Both the position numbers and the translations under genes were made by a program. Under the pieces are notes generated by a model. It worked only from the letters and a program-made list of their open reading frames with translations, had not been told where the DNA came from and made no database searches. 45,191 nucleotides of DNA from Desulforhopalus singaporensis (lineage in GTDB: Bacteria; Desulfobacterota; Desulfobulbia; Desulfobulbales; Desulfocapsaceae): contig NZ_FNJI01000035.1 of the NCBI RefSeq assembly GCF_900104445.1, forward strand, positions 1 to 45,191, in the 5' to 3' direction. Numbering within the stretch: position 1 is the first letter of the stretch; the number at the start of each line of letters is the position of its first letter. Positions 1 through 8,121 of the stretch are shown here, one piece after another.

Positions 1-1
1 G

Positions 2-631
2 CTGACCAGACCCGGGTCGCCATTTCTGTACGGCGGCGTGGCGACGGTTATGGACATGAAGTCCACCGTCTGCGTCTATGCCGGCCCGGAGATTTACCTC
101 CAGTGCGCGGCTCTTGCCGATATCGCCAACTATTTTGAACTGCCGTTCTGGGGTACGGCGGGAATGACCGACACCGTGGTGCTCGACGAGCAGGGGGCGG
201 CGGAAATCGGCATGTCCTGTCTGCTCGCGGTCCTGACCGGTGCCAACCTGGTTCATGACGTCGGTCTGCTCGACCAGGCCAGCCTGGTCGATCCGGCCAC
301 CATCCTCTTCTGTGACGAGGTGATCGACCACGTGAAGCATTTCATGCGCGGTATCCACCTGAGCCCGGAAACGTTCGCCATGGACGTGATCGACTCGGTT
401 GGTGCCGGCGGCAACTACCTGACATCGAGACACACCTTGGCCCATTTCCGTAATTTCTGGTCGCCGACCTACTTTACCAGGCCGTCGATGGGTAACAAGG
501 AGGGCCAGGACCTGATGGGCGCGCTCAACAAAAAGGTGCTTGAGATCGAGCAGACCCATGAGGTTCCGCCCCTTGAGCCCGAGAAGGTGGGCGCCCTTAT
601 GGACCTTGAAAAGAAATGGCTGCGGCGATAA
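2..631 (+). CDS. MttB-family (trimethylamine methyltransferase-like) corrinoid methyltransferase, 3' part only
   Basis: The gene enters from the left edge: the reading frame is open from base 2 and gives about 209 C-terminal residues, so the start is outside the window. The family transfers a methyl group from a methylated amine to a cytoplasmic corrinoid protein. The family-typical C-terminal block is visible (GAGGNYLTSRHTLAHFR, followed by FWSPTYFTRPS). In archaeal MttB pyrrolysine (UAG) lies about 160 residues from the C-terminus; this stretch has no in-frame stop, so the protein belongs to the non-pyrrolysine branch, which includes glycine betaine methyltransferase MtgB. The substrate cannot be read from sequence. 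A second family member follows 155 bp downstream, beyond a terminator-like hairpin. The base composition looks more GC-rich than that of the second copy. Confidence 0.88.
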   Translation: MTRPGSPFLYGGVATVMDMKSTVCVYAGPEIYLQCAALADIANYFELPFWGTAGMTDTVVLDEQGAAEIGMSCLLAVLTGANLVHDVGLLDQASLVDPATILFCDEVIDHVKHFMRGIHLSPETFAMDVIDSVGAGGNYLTSRHTLAHFRNFWSPTYFTRPSMGNKEGQDLMGALNKKVLEIEQTHEVPPLEPEKVGALMDLEKKWLRR

Positions 632-664
632 CACACTCTTTGTTCTCCGGTTCCTCCCAGCCAT

Positions 665-696
665 AAGAGGCCCCCGGCTTTTTGCGGGGGCCTCTT
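665..696 (+). terminator. Strong hairpin after the first MttB-family gene
   Basis: A 12-bp perfect stem (665-676 with 685-696; AAGAGGCCCCCG pairing with CGGGGGCCTCTT) closes an 8-base loop, 34 bp after the stop codon. There is no long T-run after it, so it may need help from Rho or act as a stabilising 3' end. It separates the two MttB-family genes into different transcripts. Confidence 0.7.
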
Positions 697-785
697 CCCG
701 CAACCACCTTTTGCCCGATTATTTCAGGGTCTGCAGTACACTCTTGGAGCCGGATCAATAATTCTAGATAACGGAGATAAACAAA

Positions 786-2195
786 ATGAACAATGATCTG
801 CAAAAGATCCACAATTCGTCCATGGAGATACTGGAAAAGAGCGGTATGCGGTTCCAGCATCCGGATATCATTGATTTACTCCGGGAAAAAGGGATCAGGG
901 TTGCAGGCGATACCGCGTTCTTTAAAGAACAACAGCTGATGGAGTGGGTCAAAAAGGCTCCCGCATCTTTTACCGTCCGCGCCAGAAATCCCATCTATGA
1001 CATTACGCTGGGTGGCGATCATATGGAGGTCGCGGCGGGTTATGGGGCTCCGTATATGATAGAGCGCAGCGGAAAGAGCAGAAACGCGACCCTTGACGAT
1101 TATATTCAGTTTGTAAAACTGGTGCACCAGAGTGAACATTTCAACGTGAACGGCGGCATCCTGGTTGAACCATCCGATCTGAACAGCAGATACAACGCTC
1201 CGGTGATGCTTTACAACACCATTACCCATTCGGACAAAGCTCTTATCGGCATGGAGGGGAATGCGGTGCAGATGGGGATGTTGATGGACATGTTAAAAAT
1301 AGTCTTTGGCGGTGAGGATGAGTTGCTGAAAACGCCGAGAATGATGACCATCGTCAACACCCTGAGTCCTCTCCAGATGGACAGAAATGCGCTGGATACG
1401 CTGATAGCCTATGTTTCCCACGGACAACCGGTTTTTATTACCCCGGCAGCCATGGCCGGGTTTACCGCACCCATTACCCTGGCCGGCATGATAGCCCTGA
1501 GTAATGCCGAAACGCTGGCGGGCATCGCCGTTACGCAGATGATACGCGAAGGGGTCCCTGTGGCGTACGGCAACCAGTCCACGTCGGCGGATATGCGCTC
1601 CGGCGCGTTCGTGGTGGGGTCGCCCGAACACGTCCTGTCCATTTCTCTGGGAGCAAAACTGGCCAAGGAGTACGGGCTTCCATGCCGTAGCGGAGGAGGG
1701 TCCAGCGACGCCACCCAGGTCTGCGTACAGAGCGGCTATGAAAGCATGATGCTGTTGTCCGCCTGCTCAAACGCCAATGTAAATATGGTGATTCTGGCAG
1801 CAGGAGCCCTTGACAGTGTCAAATCCATGTCGGTTGACAAATTTATCGTCGACCTGGAGGTGATATCCCTGGTGAAACGAATCAGGGAGGGGGTAACAAT
1901 CAATGACGAGACCCTTGTCGTCGATCTGATCAACGACGCAGGGCCTGGCGGTGAATTCATGACTTCAATGCATACCGCAAAACTATGCCGTTCAGAGGTG
2001 TGGACTCCAGAGATAGGCGTCAGGGGCAGGCGCGGGGAAAAATCGCACGGGGAAATGATTCTTGCCAACATAGACCGCAAAAAAGACCAGATGCTGACTG
2101 CATACGAGCAGCCCCGGATTCCGGCGGAGATGAAAACAGATTTGACCAATTATCTCCTGGCAAAAAAAATAGACGGAAAATACCTGCGGGGGTAA
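786..2195 (+). CDS. MttB-family non-pyrrolysine methyltransferase (quaternary amine type)
   Basis: A complete 469-aa protein of the trimethylamine methyltransferase family, expected to be a cytoplasmic TIM-barrel enzyme that moves a methyl group from a quaternary amine to a corrinoid protein. Visible family features are the N-terminal helix block with HNSSMEILEKSG, the central glycine/serine segment CRSGGGSSDATQ, and the C-terminal GPGGEFMTSMHTAK block near residue 385. No internal UAG occurs, so it is the MtgB/MtpB/MtcB-like class rather than pyrrolysine MttB. The start is supported by GGAG nine bases upstream. The betaine transporter downstream points to a betaine-like substrate (glycine betaine, proline betaine, carnitine and similar), but this is inference. 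No corrinoid protein or corrinoid:folate methyltransferase gene is present in the window. Confidence 0.9.
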   Translation: MNNDLQKIHNSSMEILEKSGMRFQHPDIIDLLREKGIRVAGDTAFFKEQQLMEWVKKAPASFTVRARNPIYDITLGGDHMEVAAGYGAPYMIERSGKSRNATLDDYIQFVKLVHQSEHFNVNGGILVEPSDLNSRYNAPVMLYNTITHSDKALIGMEGNAVQMGMLMDMLKIVFGGEDELLKTPRMMTIVNTLSPLQMDRNALDTLIAYVSHGQPVFITPAAMAGFTAPITLAGMIALSNAETLAGIAVTQMIREGVPVAYGNQSTSADMRSGAFVVGSPEHVLSISLGAKLAKEYGLPCRSGGGSSDATQVCVQSGYESMMLLSACSNANVNMVILAAGALDSVKSMSVDKFIVDLEVISLVKRIREGVTINDETLVVDLINDAGPGGEFMTSMHTAKLCRSEVWTPEIGVRGRRGEKSHGEMILANIDRKKDQMLTAYEQPRIPAEMKTDLTNYLLAKKIDGKYLRG

Positions 2196-2486
2196 GACGA
2201 TCCTGTATCGCTGCTGTCGATTTTCTCAACGACCCGGATGCAACCGGTAAGCAGGAACAGTGGAAGGCGGTGGCCATCTCCTGCGACGCCGTAATCGTTT
2301 GTTCCGTTGCGCCGTAGATGGCAGAATGTGCAAAGTAAAACCCTGGATGCAGGTTGGTGTGTCTTTTGTGCCTGACATAAAAATGCATCGCTTTGTTGGT
2401 GGCCATGACCGCCCATGAGCAGGTGTAGGGTGTTATAAAGCGGCTGCAATACGCCTTCAAGAGCAAAAAAGGCACAGTTTTGACGA

Positions 2487-2527
2487 AAAAAAATGACATA
2501 TTTTGCTGCAAAACATGTCATTTTTTT
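2487..2527. repeat. 41-bp palindrome, bidirectional terminator or operator
   Basis: Twenty-base arms are symmetric about T2507 with one mismatch (A2500 against C2514). The outer seven bases are A on the left and T on the right, so on either strand the transcript would give a hairpin ending in a U-run. That fits a bidirectional intrinsic terminator. The core TGACAT..ATGTCA could equally be a dimeric repressor site for the operon downstream. Confidence 0.65.
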
Positions 2528-2674
2528 GCTTTTTGTTTTTTGTCGTATTACAGAATTTTAGTATGAGCAATCCTGGTTTTTCCTGTATTTTTTTTGCTAA
2601 CACTTTGTCATACATACGAAATATTAATTGTATCGCCGGTTCCTTGCCAGGAATTTCCAGGTGAATCTCCCCCC

Positions 2675-2691
2675 TTGGCACGCAAGTTGCT
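2675..2691 (+). promoter_or_regulatory. Sigma-54 (-24/-12) promoter of the betaine transporter operon
   Basis: The sequence TTGGCACGCAAGTTGCT matches the RpoN consensus TGGCAC-N5-TTGCW at every defined position. GG is at 2677-2678 and GC at 2689-2690, with the required 10 bases between them. Transcription would start near 2702, leaving a leader of about 68 bases before the permease start at 2770. An enhancer-binding activator is therefore expected, but none is encoded in the window. Confidence 0.85.
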
Positions 2692-2769
2692 TTATTAACC
2701 GCTAAAATACTACACCGGCGATGGCGCTGATTGTATCTGCAGGGTAGCCCAACCAAAAAGGAGAGTATC

Positions 2770-3741
2770 ATGGTAGAGTTGAACGTTTCAATTTGGCATA
2801 ATATTCTGAACCCGCTGGAGCTGATCCACTTACCTCTGGATATATGGGTCGATGAACTGTTGAATTGGCTTGTGGGAAATTACCGATGGTTCTTTCAGTT
2901 GATTCGTGCTCCCATCGATTTTGCCCTTGTCACCATCGAACATCTGCTCCAGAATACCCCAGAAGTTATTCTGCTTATCCTGGGATGGTTTGTCAGCTGG
3001 CAGTTCGCGGATAGGAAAACCACCGTTTTCGTCCTGATCTCAATGGTTACTGTTGGTCTGGTCGGAGCCTGGTCCCAAGCCATGACCACCCTGGCGCTGG
3101 TCATCACTTCCGTTGTTTTCTGTATCATAATCGGTCTTCCCATGGGGATTTTGCTTTCAAGGAGCAGCAAAATGGAGGCTGCCGTGCGGCCGGTGCTTGA
3201 CGCGATGCAGACAACCCCCGCCTTTGTTTATCTTATTCCTGTCGTCATGCTTTTTGGTGTAGGTAACGTGCCCGGCATCATAGTAACAATCGTTTTTGCC
3301 CTTCCTCCCCTTGTCCGCCTCACTATTCTCGGCATACACCAGGTGCCGTCTGATGTTATCGAGGCTGCGTATGCCTTTGGCGCTTCGGAGAGACAGGTCA
3401 TGGTCAAAATCAAAATTCCGCTGGCGCTCCGGACGATCATGACCGGCATCAACCAGACCCTGATGCTCTCTCTGTCAATGGTTGTCGTAGCGTCGATGAT
3501 TGCCGTGGGAGGACTTGGTCAGATGGTCCTCAGGGGGATCGGCCGGCTCGATATCGGCCAGGCGGCCATAGGCGGGTTAGGCATCGTCCTGATGGCCATA
3601 GCCCTTGACCGGGTTACCCAGGGAATGGGACTGTCGCCGCGAATGCGGGGTACTCGCTTCTGGTACCAGAAGGGACCGGTACACCTGTTGATAAAGTTGC
3701 GGGACAAGGTCAAGGATGCAACGACCAACGATATCCATTGA
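2770..3741 (+). CDS. proW: Glycine betaine/proline-type ABC transporter permease
   Basis: Inner-membrane permease of the ProU/OpuA family, 323 aa. ATG 2770 is preferred to the upstream in-frame TTG at 2731 because AAGGAGAG lies just before it. The N-terminal segment precedes several hydrophobic spans. The EAA coupling loop is clear (IEAAYAFGASERQ to KIPLALRT), followed by the ProW-typical SLSMVVVASMIAVGGLG and a stretch with GIGRLDIGQAA. It is first in a proW-proX-proV order, which differs from the E. coli proV-proW-proX order. The sigma-54 promoter lies directly upstream. The substrate is probably betaine or a related quaternary amine, judged from family and from the MttB-family gene before it. 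Confidence 0.92.
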   Translation: MVELNVSIWHNILNPLELIHLPLDIWVDELLNWLVGNYRWFFQLIRAPIDFALVTIEHLLQNTPEVILLILGWFVSWQFADRKTTVFVLISMVTVGLVGAWSQAMTTLALVITSVVFCIIIGLPMGILLSRSSKMEAAVRPVLDAMQTTPAFVYLIPVVMLFGVGNVPGIIVTIVFALPPLVRLTILGIHQVPSDVIEAAYAFGASERQVMVKIKIPLALRTIMTGINQTLMLSLSMVVVASMIAVGGLGQMVLRGIGRLDIGQAAIGGLGIVLMAIALDRVTQGMGLSPRMRGTRFWYQKGPVHLLIKLRDKVKDATTNDIH

Positions 3742-3891
3742 CTGACGCGGCAGCCGCACAATGATTCAACCAGCCGTTACCACACATCTTTCATATCCGT
3801 AATCCGGCGCACCATGTGTGCCGGTGAAGTGAATCAATAGAGCAGTCGGGCAACAACGTGTTCTTATTAATCATTACCCAGGAGGAGCAAA

Positions 3892-4923
3892 ATGAAAAAG
3901 GAGATCTTCAAGTCAGGCTTACTTAACAAAACGCTGAAATCTGCGGCGGTGGCCATAAGTCTGGTAAGCCTTTGTACTACCCTGGTCTTTGCCGATATGG
4001 TCGGGAAAGGCAAGAGCGTGCAGCCCTGTTATAACGGCATTGTAGAGGAACTGTTTCAGCTACTGATAGTGGACAAGGGACTCGAACAGCTGGGATATGA
4101 GGTGAAAACGCCCCTGGAGCTGGAAGTTACGTCAATGCATATGGCTGTAGCGCAGGGCGATGCCGACTATAACGCCAACTCGTGGATTCCGCTGCACAAC
4201 AATTTCTATGAGAAAGTCGGTGGAGCGGATGTGGTTACCCGGGTTGGAACTCTCGTCGAGGGTGCGGTCCAGGGATATCTGATCGACAAGAAGACTGCAG
4301 AAAAATACAATATAAAAACCATAAACGATCTTGCCGACCCGGAGCTGGCTAAACTATTTGATTCCAACGGAGACGGAACCGCAGACTTGACTGGTTGTAA
4401 TCCAGGGTGGGGATGTGAACGGACCATCGAGCACCATCTTGATGCGTACAAACTGAGGAAGACCGTCAACCATAACCAGGGTTCATATTTTGCCCTCATA
4501 GCCGACACCATTGCCAGGTACAAAGCCGGAGAATCCATTCTGTACTACACCTGGTCTCCTCAGTGGGTCGGCGGCGTCCTTGTTCCGGGACAGGACGTGG
4601 TCTGGCTTGAGGTGACCCATACCGACCTGCCTAAGGGCCAGGAAAATGCTGACACCACCACTCCGGATGGTAAAAATCTCGGGTTTTCTGTCAATTCTAT
4701 CCATGTCTTTGCCAATAACAAATTCCTGAAGAAAAATCCGGCTGCAGAGAAATTTTTTGAACTGGCGAAGATCCCGATCGACGATATTGCCGCACAGAAT
4801 CTTAAAATTCGCAACGGCGAAAAGTCCCTCCAGGATATCGACAACCACGCCAATGAATGGATAGCAGCACATCAATCAACATTTGACCATTGGATCCAGG
4901 AAGCTTCTGCGGTAGCAAAATAA
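3892..4923 (+). CDS. proX: Glycine betaine/proline-type ABC transporter substrate-binding protein (ProX/OpuAC)
   Basis: Periplasmic binding protein of 343 aa with a signal peptide (residues 1-34, likely cleavage after LVFA). The mature part is collinear with E. coli ProX: the segment DSNGDGTADLTGCNPGWGCE, the helix with HNQGSYFALIADTIARYK, then YYTWSPQWVGG and PGQDVVWLEV. Aromatic residues in the WSPQW region fit cation-pi binding of a trimethylammonium group. AGGAGGAG precedes the ATG. It lies 150 bp after the permease and 22 bp before the ATPase, as part of one operon. Family known, exact ligand inferred. Confidence 0.93.
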   Translation: MKKEIFKSGLLNKTLKSAAVAISLVSLCTTLVFADMVGKGKSVQPCYNGIVEELFQLLIVDKGLEQLGYEVKTPLELEVTSMHMAVAQGDADYNANSWIPLHNNFYEKVGGADVVTRVGTLVEGAVQGYLIDKKTAEKYNIKTINDLADPELAKLFDSNGDGTADLTGCNPGWGCERTIEHHLDAYKLRKTVNHNQGSYFALIADTIARYKAGESILYYTWSPQWVGGVLVPGQDVVWLEVTHTDLPKGQENADTTTPDGKNLGFSVNSIHVFANNKFLKKNPAAEKFFELAKIPIDDIAAQNLKIRNGEKSLQDIDNHANEWIAAHQSTFDHWIQEASAVAK

Positions 4924-4945
4924 TTTCATACGGAAGAGGGTCGTT

Positions 4946-6058
4946 GTGGAAAAGCAGCCAGAAACTCTGTTGACCGGCAGGTCGAGTGAATCAGCAAACT
5001 CCAACCCTGTCATAGAATGTAGAAACCTATGGAAAATTTATGGCGATCGTGGTGCGGAAGCGATGGAAGCCATAAAAAAGGAGAATATCGGCAAGGAGGA
5101 AGTCCTCGAGCGGTTCGGGGGCGGTGTGGGCGTCGTCGATGCCAGTTTCAGTGTAGGAGAAGGTGAAATTTTCTGCATAATGGGCCTTTCCGGCAGCGGT
5201 AAATCCACTCTTGTCCGGCATGTGAACAGGTTGATCGATCCCACCGCCGGCACCGTATTCATCGAGGGCAACGATATTACCGCAATGAATCGGGCTGAAT
5301 TGAGGAGAACACGCGCGGAAAAGATAGGCATGGTCTTCCAGAACATGGCGCTCCTTCCCCATAAAAGCGTTCGGCAGAATGTCGCTTTTTCCCTGGAGTT
5401 GCGGGGCGTCGACAGAAAAGAGCGCAACCGGATTGCGGAAAGGGCCCTGGAGATCGTCAAGTTGGAAAAATGGGGGGCAAGTTATCCCGATGAACTCTCC
5501 GGCGGTATGCAGCAGCGGGTGGGACTGGCAAGAGCATTGGCTGCCGATCCGCATATTCTGCTGATGGACGAACCGTTCAGTGCGCTGGACCCGCTTATCC
5601 GCAGACAGCTTCAGGACCAGTTTCTCGAGTTATCCGTCAAAATGAAAAAGACGACCCTCTTCATAACCCACGATCTGGATGAAGCGATCCGCATCGGTCA
5701 TCGAATCGCCATAATGAAAGATGGCGTGCTGGTGCAGATAGGGACCCCCGAAGATATCGTGACCAAACCGGCGGACAAATATGTTGCCGATTTTGTCGCC
5801 GGCATCTCCAGGCTCCATCTCGTCTATGCCCACACCGTGATGTGGAGTATCGGTTATTTTCAGAAAAAATACCCGGAGGCAGATCTCAACGGATGTCCGG
5901 AGTCTTCTGCGGATGAAGACCTGGACTCGCTGATAGACGTCATGGTCAGCACCGGTGCGAAATTCATCAGGATCATGGAGTCAGGCAATTGCGTCGGTGT
6001 CGTTACCCAGGGCGCTCTTCTGAGAGGTATACAGGGGAAGGAGCCCGACGAGGAGTAA
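4946..6058 (+). CDS. proV: Glycine betaine/proline-type ABC transporter ATPase with shortened CBS region
   Basis: Cytoplasmic ATPase of 370 aa, GTG start with AAGAGGG upstream. Walker A GLSGSGKST (80-88), Q-loop VFQNMALLPHKSV (about 130-142), signature LSGGMQQR (184-191), Walker B ILLMDEP (204-210) and a switch histidine in FITHDLDEA are all present. The N-terminal part with KIYGDRG and the ERFGGGVGVVDASF motif is typical of ProV/OpuAA. The C-terminus has only about one CBS-like half (SLIDVMVSTGAKFIRI to GVVTQGALLRG); ProV normally has two CBS units and about 400 residues, so osmotic or ionic-strength gating may be reduced. Confidence 0.93.
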   Translation: MEKQPETLLTGRSSESANSNPVIECRNLWKIYGDRGAEAMEAIKKENIGKEEVLERFGGGVGVVDASFSVGEGEIFCIMGLSGSGKSTLVRHVNRLIDPTAGTVFIEGNDITAMNRAELRRTRAEKIGMVFQNMALLPHKSVRQNVAFSLELRGVDRKERNRIAERALEIVKLEKWGASYPDELSGGMQQRVGLARALAADPHILLMDEPFSALDPLIRRQLQDQFLELSVKMKKTTLFITHDLDEAIRIGHRIAIMKDGVLVQIGTPEDIVTKPADKYVADFVAGISRLHLVYAHTVMWSIGYFQKKYPEADLNGCPESSADEDLDSLIDVMVSTGAKFIRIMESGNCVGVVTQGALLRGIQGKEPDEE

Positions 6059-6219
6059 TCGCTGCAAAGAGTAGGCAGCCACAGGACATTGGAAGAATCA
6101 AGCCGCACCCAAAGAGAGGTTTGACAGTTGAGTCCTGGTTTGTTGAGTGAAGTGGGCCGAAAAAACGGTTGTAACGCATAAATTGATGGTGAAAATGATT
6201 TATGGAGGAAAAACGAAAC

Positions 6220-6987
6220 ATGGAGTTCAAGGATAAAGTGGTGGTCATAACCGGCGGTGCCGGTGGCGTGGGGAAAGCTCTGGTGCGTCTTTTTGCCGCA
6301 AGTGGAGCCAGGATCATGATTTCCGATATCAATGAGGAAAGTTGCCGGGATGTCGCGGAAGAAGCAAGAAGCCTCGGTGCCGATGCGCAATATCTGGCTG
6401 GGAATCTGCGGGAAAAACAGTACTGTGAGCAGCTGATTGCCACCGCCGCAGAAAAATTCGGCGGGGTGGACATCCTGCTCAACAACGCCGGAATCATTCC
6501 CCGGGGCACCATCGAGGAAACTACCGATGAGATGTGGTTTACCGCAATGGATGTCAACCTCAATGCGGTCTTCTTCCTGAGTCGTGCCGTCTTACCCCAT
6601 ATGAAACAGCGGGGCGGGGGCAGCATCGTTAACACTTCTTCGGTCTGGGGAACCTACCCCGGTCCCGGGCATGTCGCATACTGCACCAGCAAGGGTGCCG
6701 TTGCCGCACTTACCAAAAATCTAGGCCGTGACTGCGCGCCCCTGGGGATCAGGGTCAATGCGGTCTGTCCCCACGAGATCAACACCCCGATGATTCGCAC
6801 CGGATTCGAACGGCGTGGCCTGGACCCCGACAAGGCGATTGAAGAACTGAACAAGACGGTGCCCCTGGGCCGTATTGCGGAACCCGATGATATTGCAGAT
6901 GTTATAGCTTTTCTTGCTTCGGATAAGGCACGCTATATCGCTGGAGAAACGGTAGAAGTCACCGGTGCAAAACCGGTTTCAGGGTGA
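6220..6987 (+). CDS. SDR-family NAD(P)-dependent dehydrogenase, first of a pair
   Basis: Classical short-chain dehydrogenase/reductase, 255 aa. ATG 6220 is chosen over ATG 6202 because GGAGG at 6204-6208 fits the later start. TGGAGGVG (11-18) binds the dinucleotide, NNAG is at 88-91, the catalytic serine is in NTSSVWG (about 140) and Tyr154/Lys158 form the YxxxK motif. The acidic residue in MISDINEE after the second strand suggests NAD(H). It lies 161 bp after the ATPase and its stop is 8 bp before the second SDR start. It probably oxidises a hydroxyl (or reduces a carbonyl) of the compound handled by this region. Its substrate is not recognisable. Confidence 0.88.
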   Translation: MEFKDKVVVITGGAGGVGKALVRLFAASGARIMISDINEESCRDVAEEARSLGADAQYLAGNLREKQYCEQLIATAAEKFGGVDILLNNAGIIPRGTIEETTDEMWFTAMDVNLNAVFFLSRAVLPHMKQRGGGSIVNTSSVWGTYPGPGHVAYCTSKGAVAALTKNLGRDCAPLGIRVNAVCPHEINTPMIRTGFERRGLDPDKAIEELNKTVPLGRIAEPDDIADVIAFLASDKARYIAGETVEVTGAKPVSG

Positions 6988-6995
6988 GGACGGAA

Positions 6996-7757
6996 ATGAT
7001 AAACTTACATGACAAAGTAGCCGTGGTTACCGGTGGCGGTCGCGGTATAGGCAGGGGCATCACTGAAAAACTGCTGGAAGCGGGTGCCTGGGTGCTGGTA
7101 GCCCAGCGGCAGCCCCTCGATACAGAACTTGCCGAAAACGAGCATGTTGCCTATGCACATGCGGACCTCAGCCGACAGGAAGCTCCATACACCATCGCCG
7201 AAGCGGTAAAAGAGGCCTTTGGCGGCGCAGATATCCTCGTCAACAATGCCGGATTCATGTTTGAACAATCTTTGGAGGAGATGACTGAAGAAAACTGGGA
7301 CCGTATGATGGCGGTGAATCTGCGCGCACCGGTATTTTTAGCCAAGGCCCTGTTGCCGCAGATGCGGCAGCGGGGCGGGGGCAGCATCATCAATATCGGC
7401 TCTATCGAGGGCATCGGCGCCAACCCTTATCATATCGCTTATTGTGGCTCAAAAGCAGGGGTTCATGGATTTACGCGGGCGATGGCTGTCGATCTCGGCG
7501 TCGATGGGATTCGCTGTAATGCCATTGCCCCCGGCTGGATTAATTCGGACCTGAGCAATGACTATATCAATGCACAACAGGATGTTGAGCAGGCCTGGAA
7601 GGATCTTTATGCAATGCACCCGGTAAGGCGAACCGGTGAGCCCGCGGACATTGGCGGGGTTGCCGTCTTTCTGGCCTCTGAGCTATCAACCTTTCTGACC
7701 GGCCAGGTGCTGGTCGTCGACGGCGGCAGAACGGCAAAACTGCCTCTGCCTTTCTGA
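6996..7757 (+). CDS. SDR-family NAD(P)-dependent dehydrogenase, second of a pair
   Basis: 253 aa, ATG 6996 preceded by GAGG; an in-frame GTG at 6984 would overlap the previous gene and lacks a site. TGGGRGIG (12-19), NNAG (83-86), a catalytic serine in NIGSIEG (about 136) and Tyr149/Lys153 are all present, so the enzyme looks active. After the second strand it reads VLVAQRQP, with no acidic residue at the NAD-selecting place and an arginine nearby, so NADP(H) is possible, unlike its neighbour. The two SDRs are paralogous but clearly diverged, suggesting two steps or two stereoisomers of one substrate. The function is inferred from context only. Confidence 0.87.
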   Translation: MINLHDKVAVVTGGGRGIGRGITEKLLEAGAWVLVAQRQPLDTELAENEHVAYAHADLSRQEAPYTIAEAVKEAFGGADILVNNAGFMFEQSLEEMTEENWDRMMAVNLRAPVFLAKALLPQMRQRGGGSIINIGSIEGIGANPYHIAYCGSKAGVHGFTRAMAVDLGVDGIRCNAIAPGWINSDLSNDYINAQQDVEQAWKDLYAMHPVRRTGEPADIGGVAVFLASELSTFLTGQVLVVDGGRTAKLPLPF

Positions 7758-7922
7758 TATTTTGCGGCAACTCCGCACCACCAAAAAGAAACAACCACGG
7801 CTTGTTGTAGAAGGTGACTTCCTGGTAAAAAATATGCCCTGAAAGTCTTTGAGGCTATGGCCGCAAACATCGGGACAGGTGGTGTTGTTAAAACCAATCA
7901 TCACAATGAATGTATGAGAAAT

Positions 7923-7959
7923 AATTCGTTGTTGACTGAGCTGTTGGCAACAACGAATT
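7923..7959. repeat. 12-bp-arm inverted repeat between the SDR and BCCT genes
   Basis: AATTCGTTGTTG (7923-7934) and its exact complement (7948-7959) are separated by 13 bases, 166 bp after the SDR stop and 163 bp before the BCCT start. There is no T-run on either side, so an operator or a leader hairpin for the BCCT gene is more likely than a terminator. The rest of the 364-bp gap 7758-8121 shows no gene. Confidence 0.55.
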
Positions 7960-8121
7960 GTCAGACTCAACATTGAAAAGCTTGAGCATTGTAAAGGGAG
8001 GTTTGAAAAAAACAGTCAATTGGGCGGCAGGAAAAACAGGCAATGATCCGGGCCGGTAAAAAGGCCTGTGGAAGGAACAAAAACCATAACGTTTTGCAAA
8101 AAGCAGCAAGGAGAAGGCACG

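Larger units (their letters stand above)
2196..2769. other. 574-bp intergenic region, regulatory
   Basis: No convincing gene. The first 270 bp look like unremarkable non-coding sequence. The segment 2460-2640 is very AT-rich and contains a 41-bp palindrome. The last 100 bp hold a near-consensus sigma-54 promoter for the transporter operon. Both sites are listed separately. Confidence 0.7.

Noticed and set aside
2020-2521. Minus-strand open frames of 123 and 163 codons over the end of the second MttB gene and the intergenic region
   Set aside because: They overlap a well-supported gene in part, have odd composition and no ribosome site; the palindrome falls inside them.
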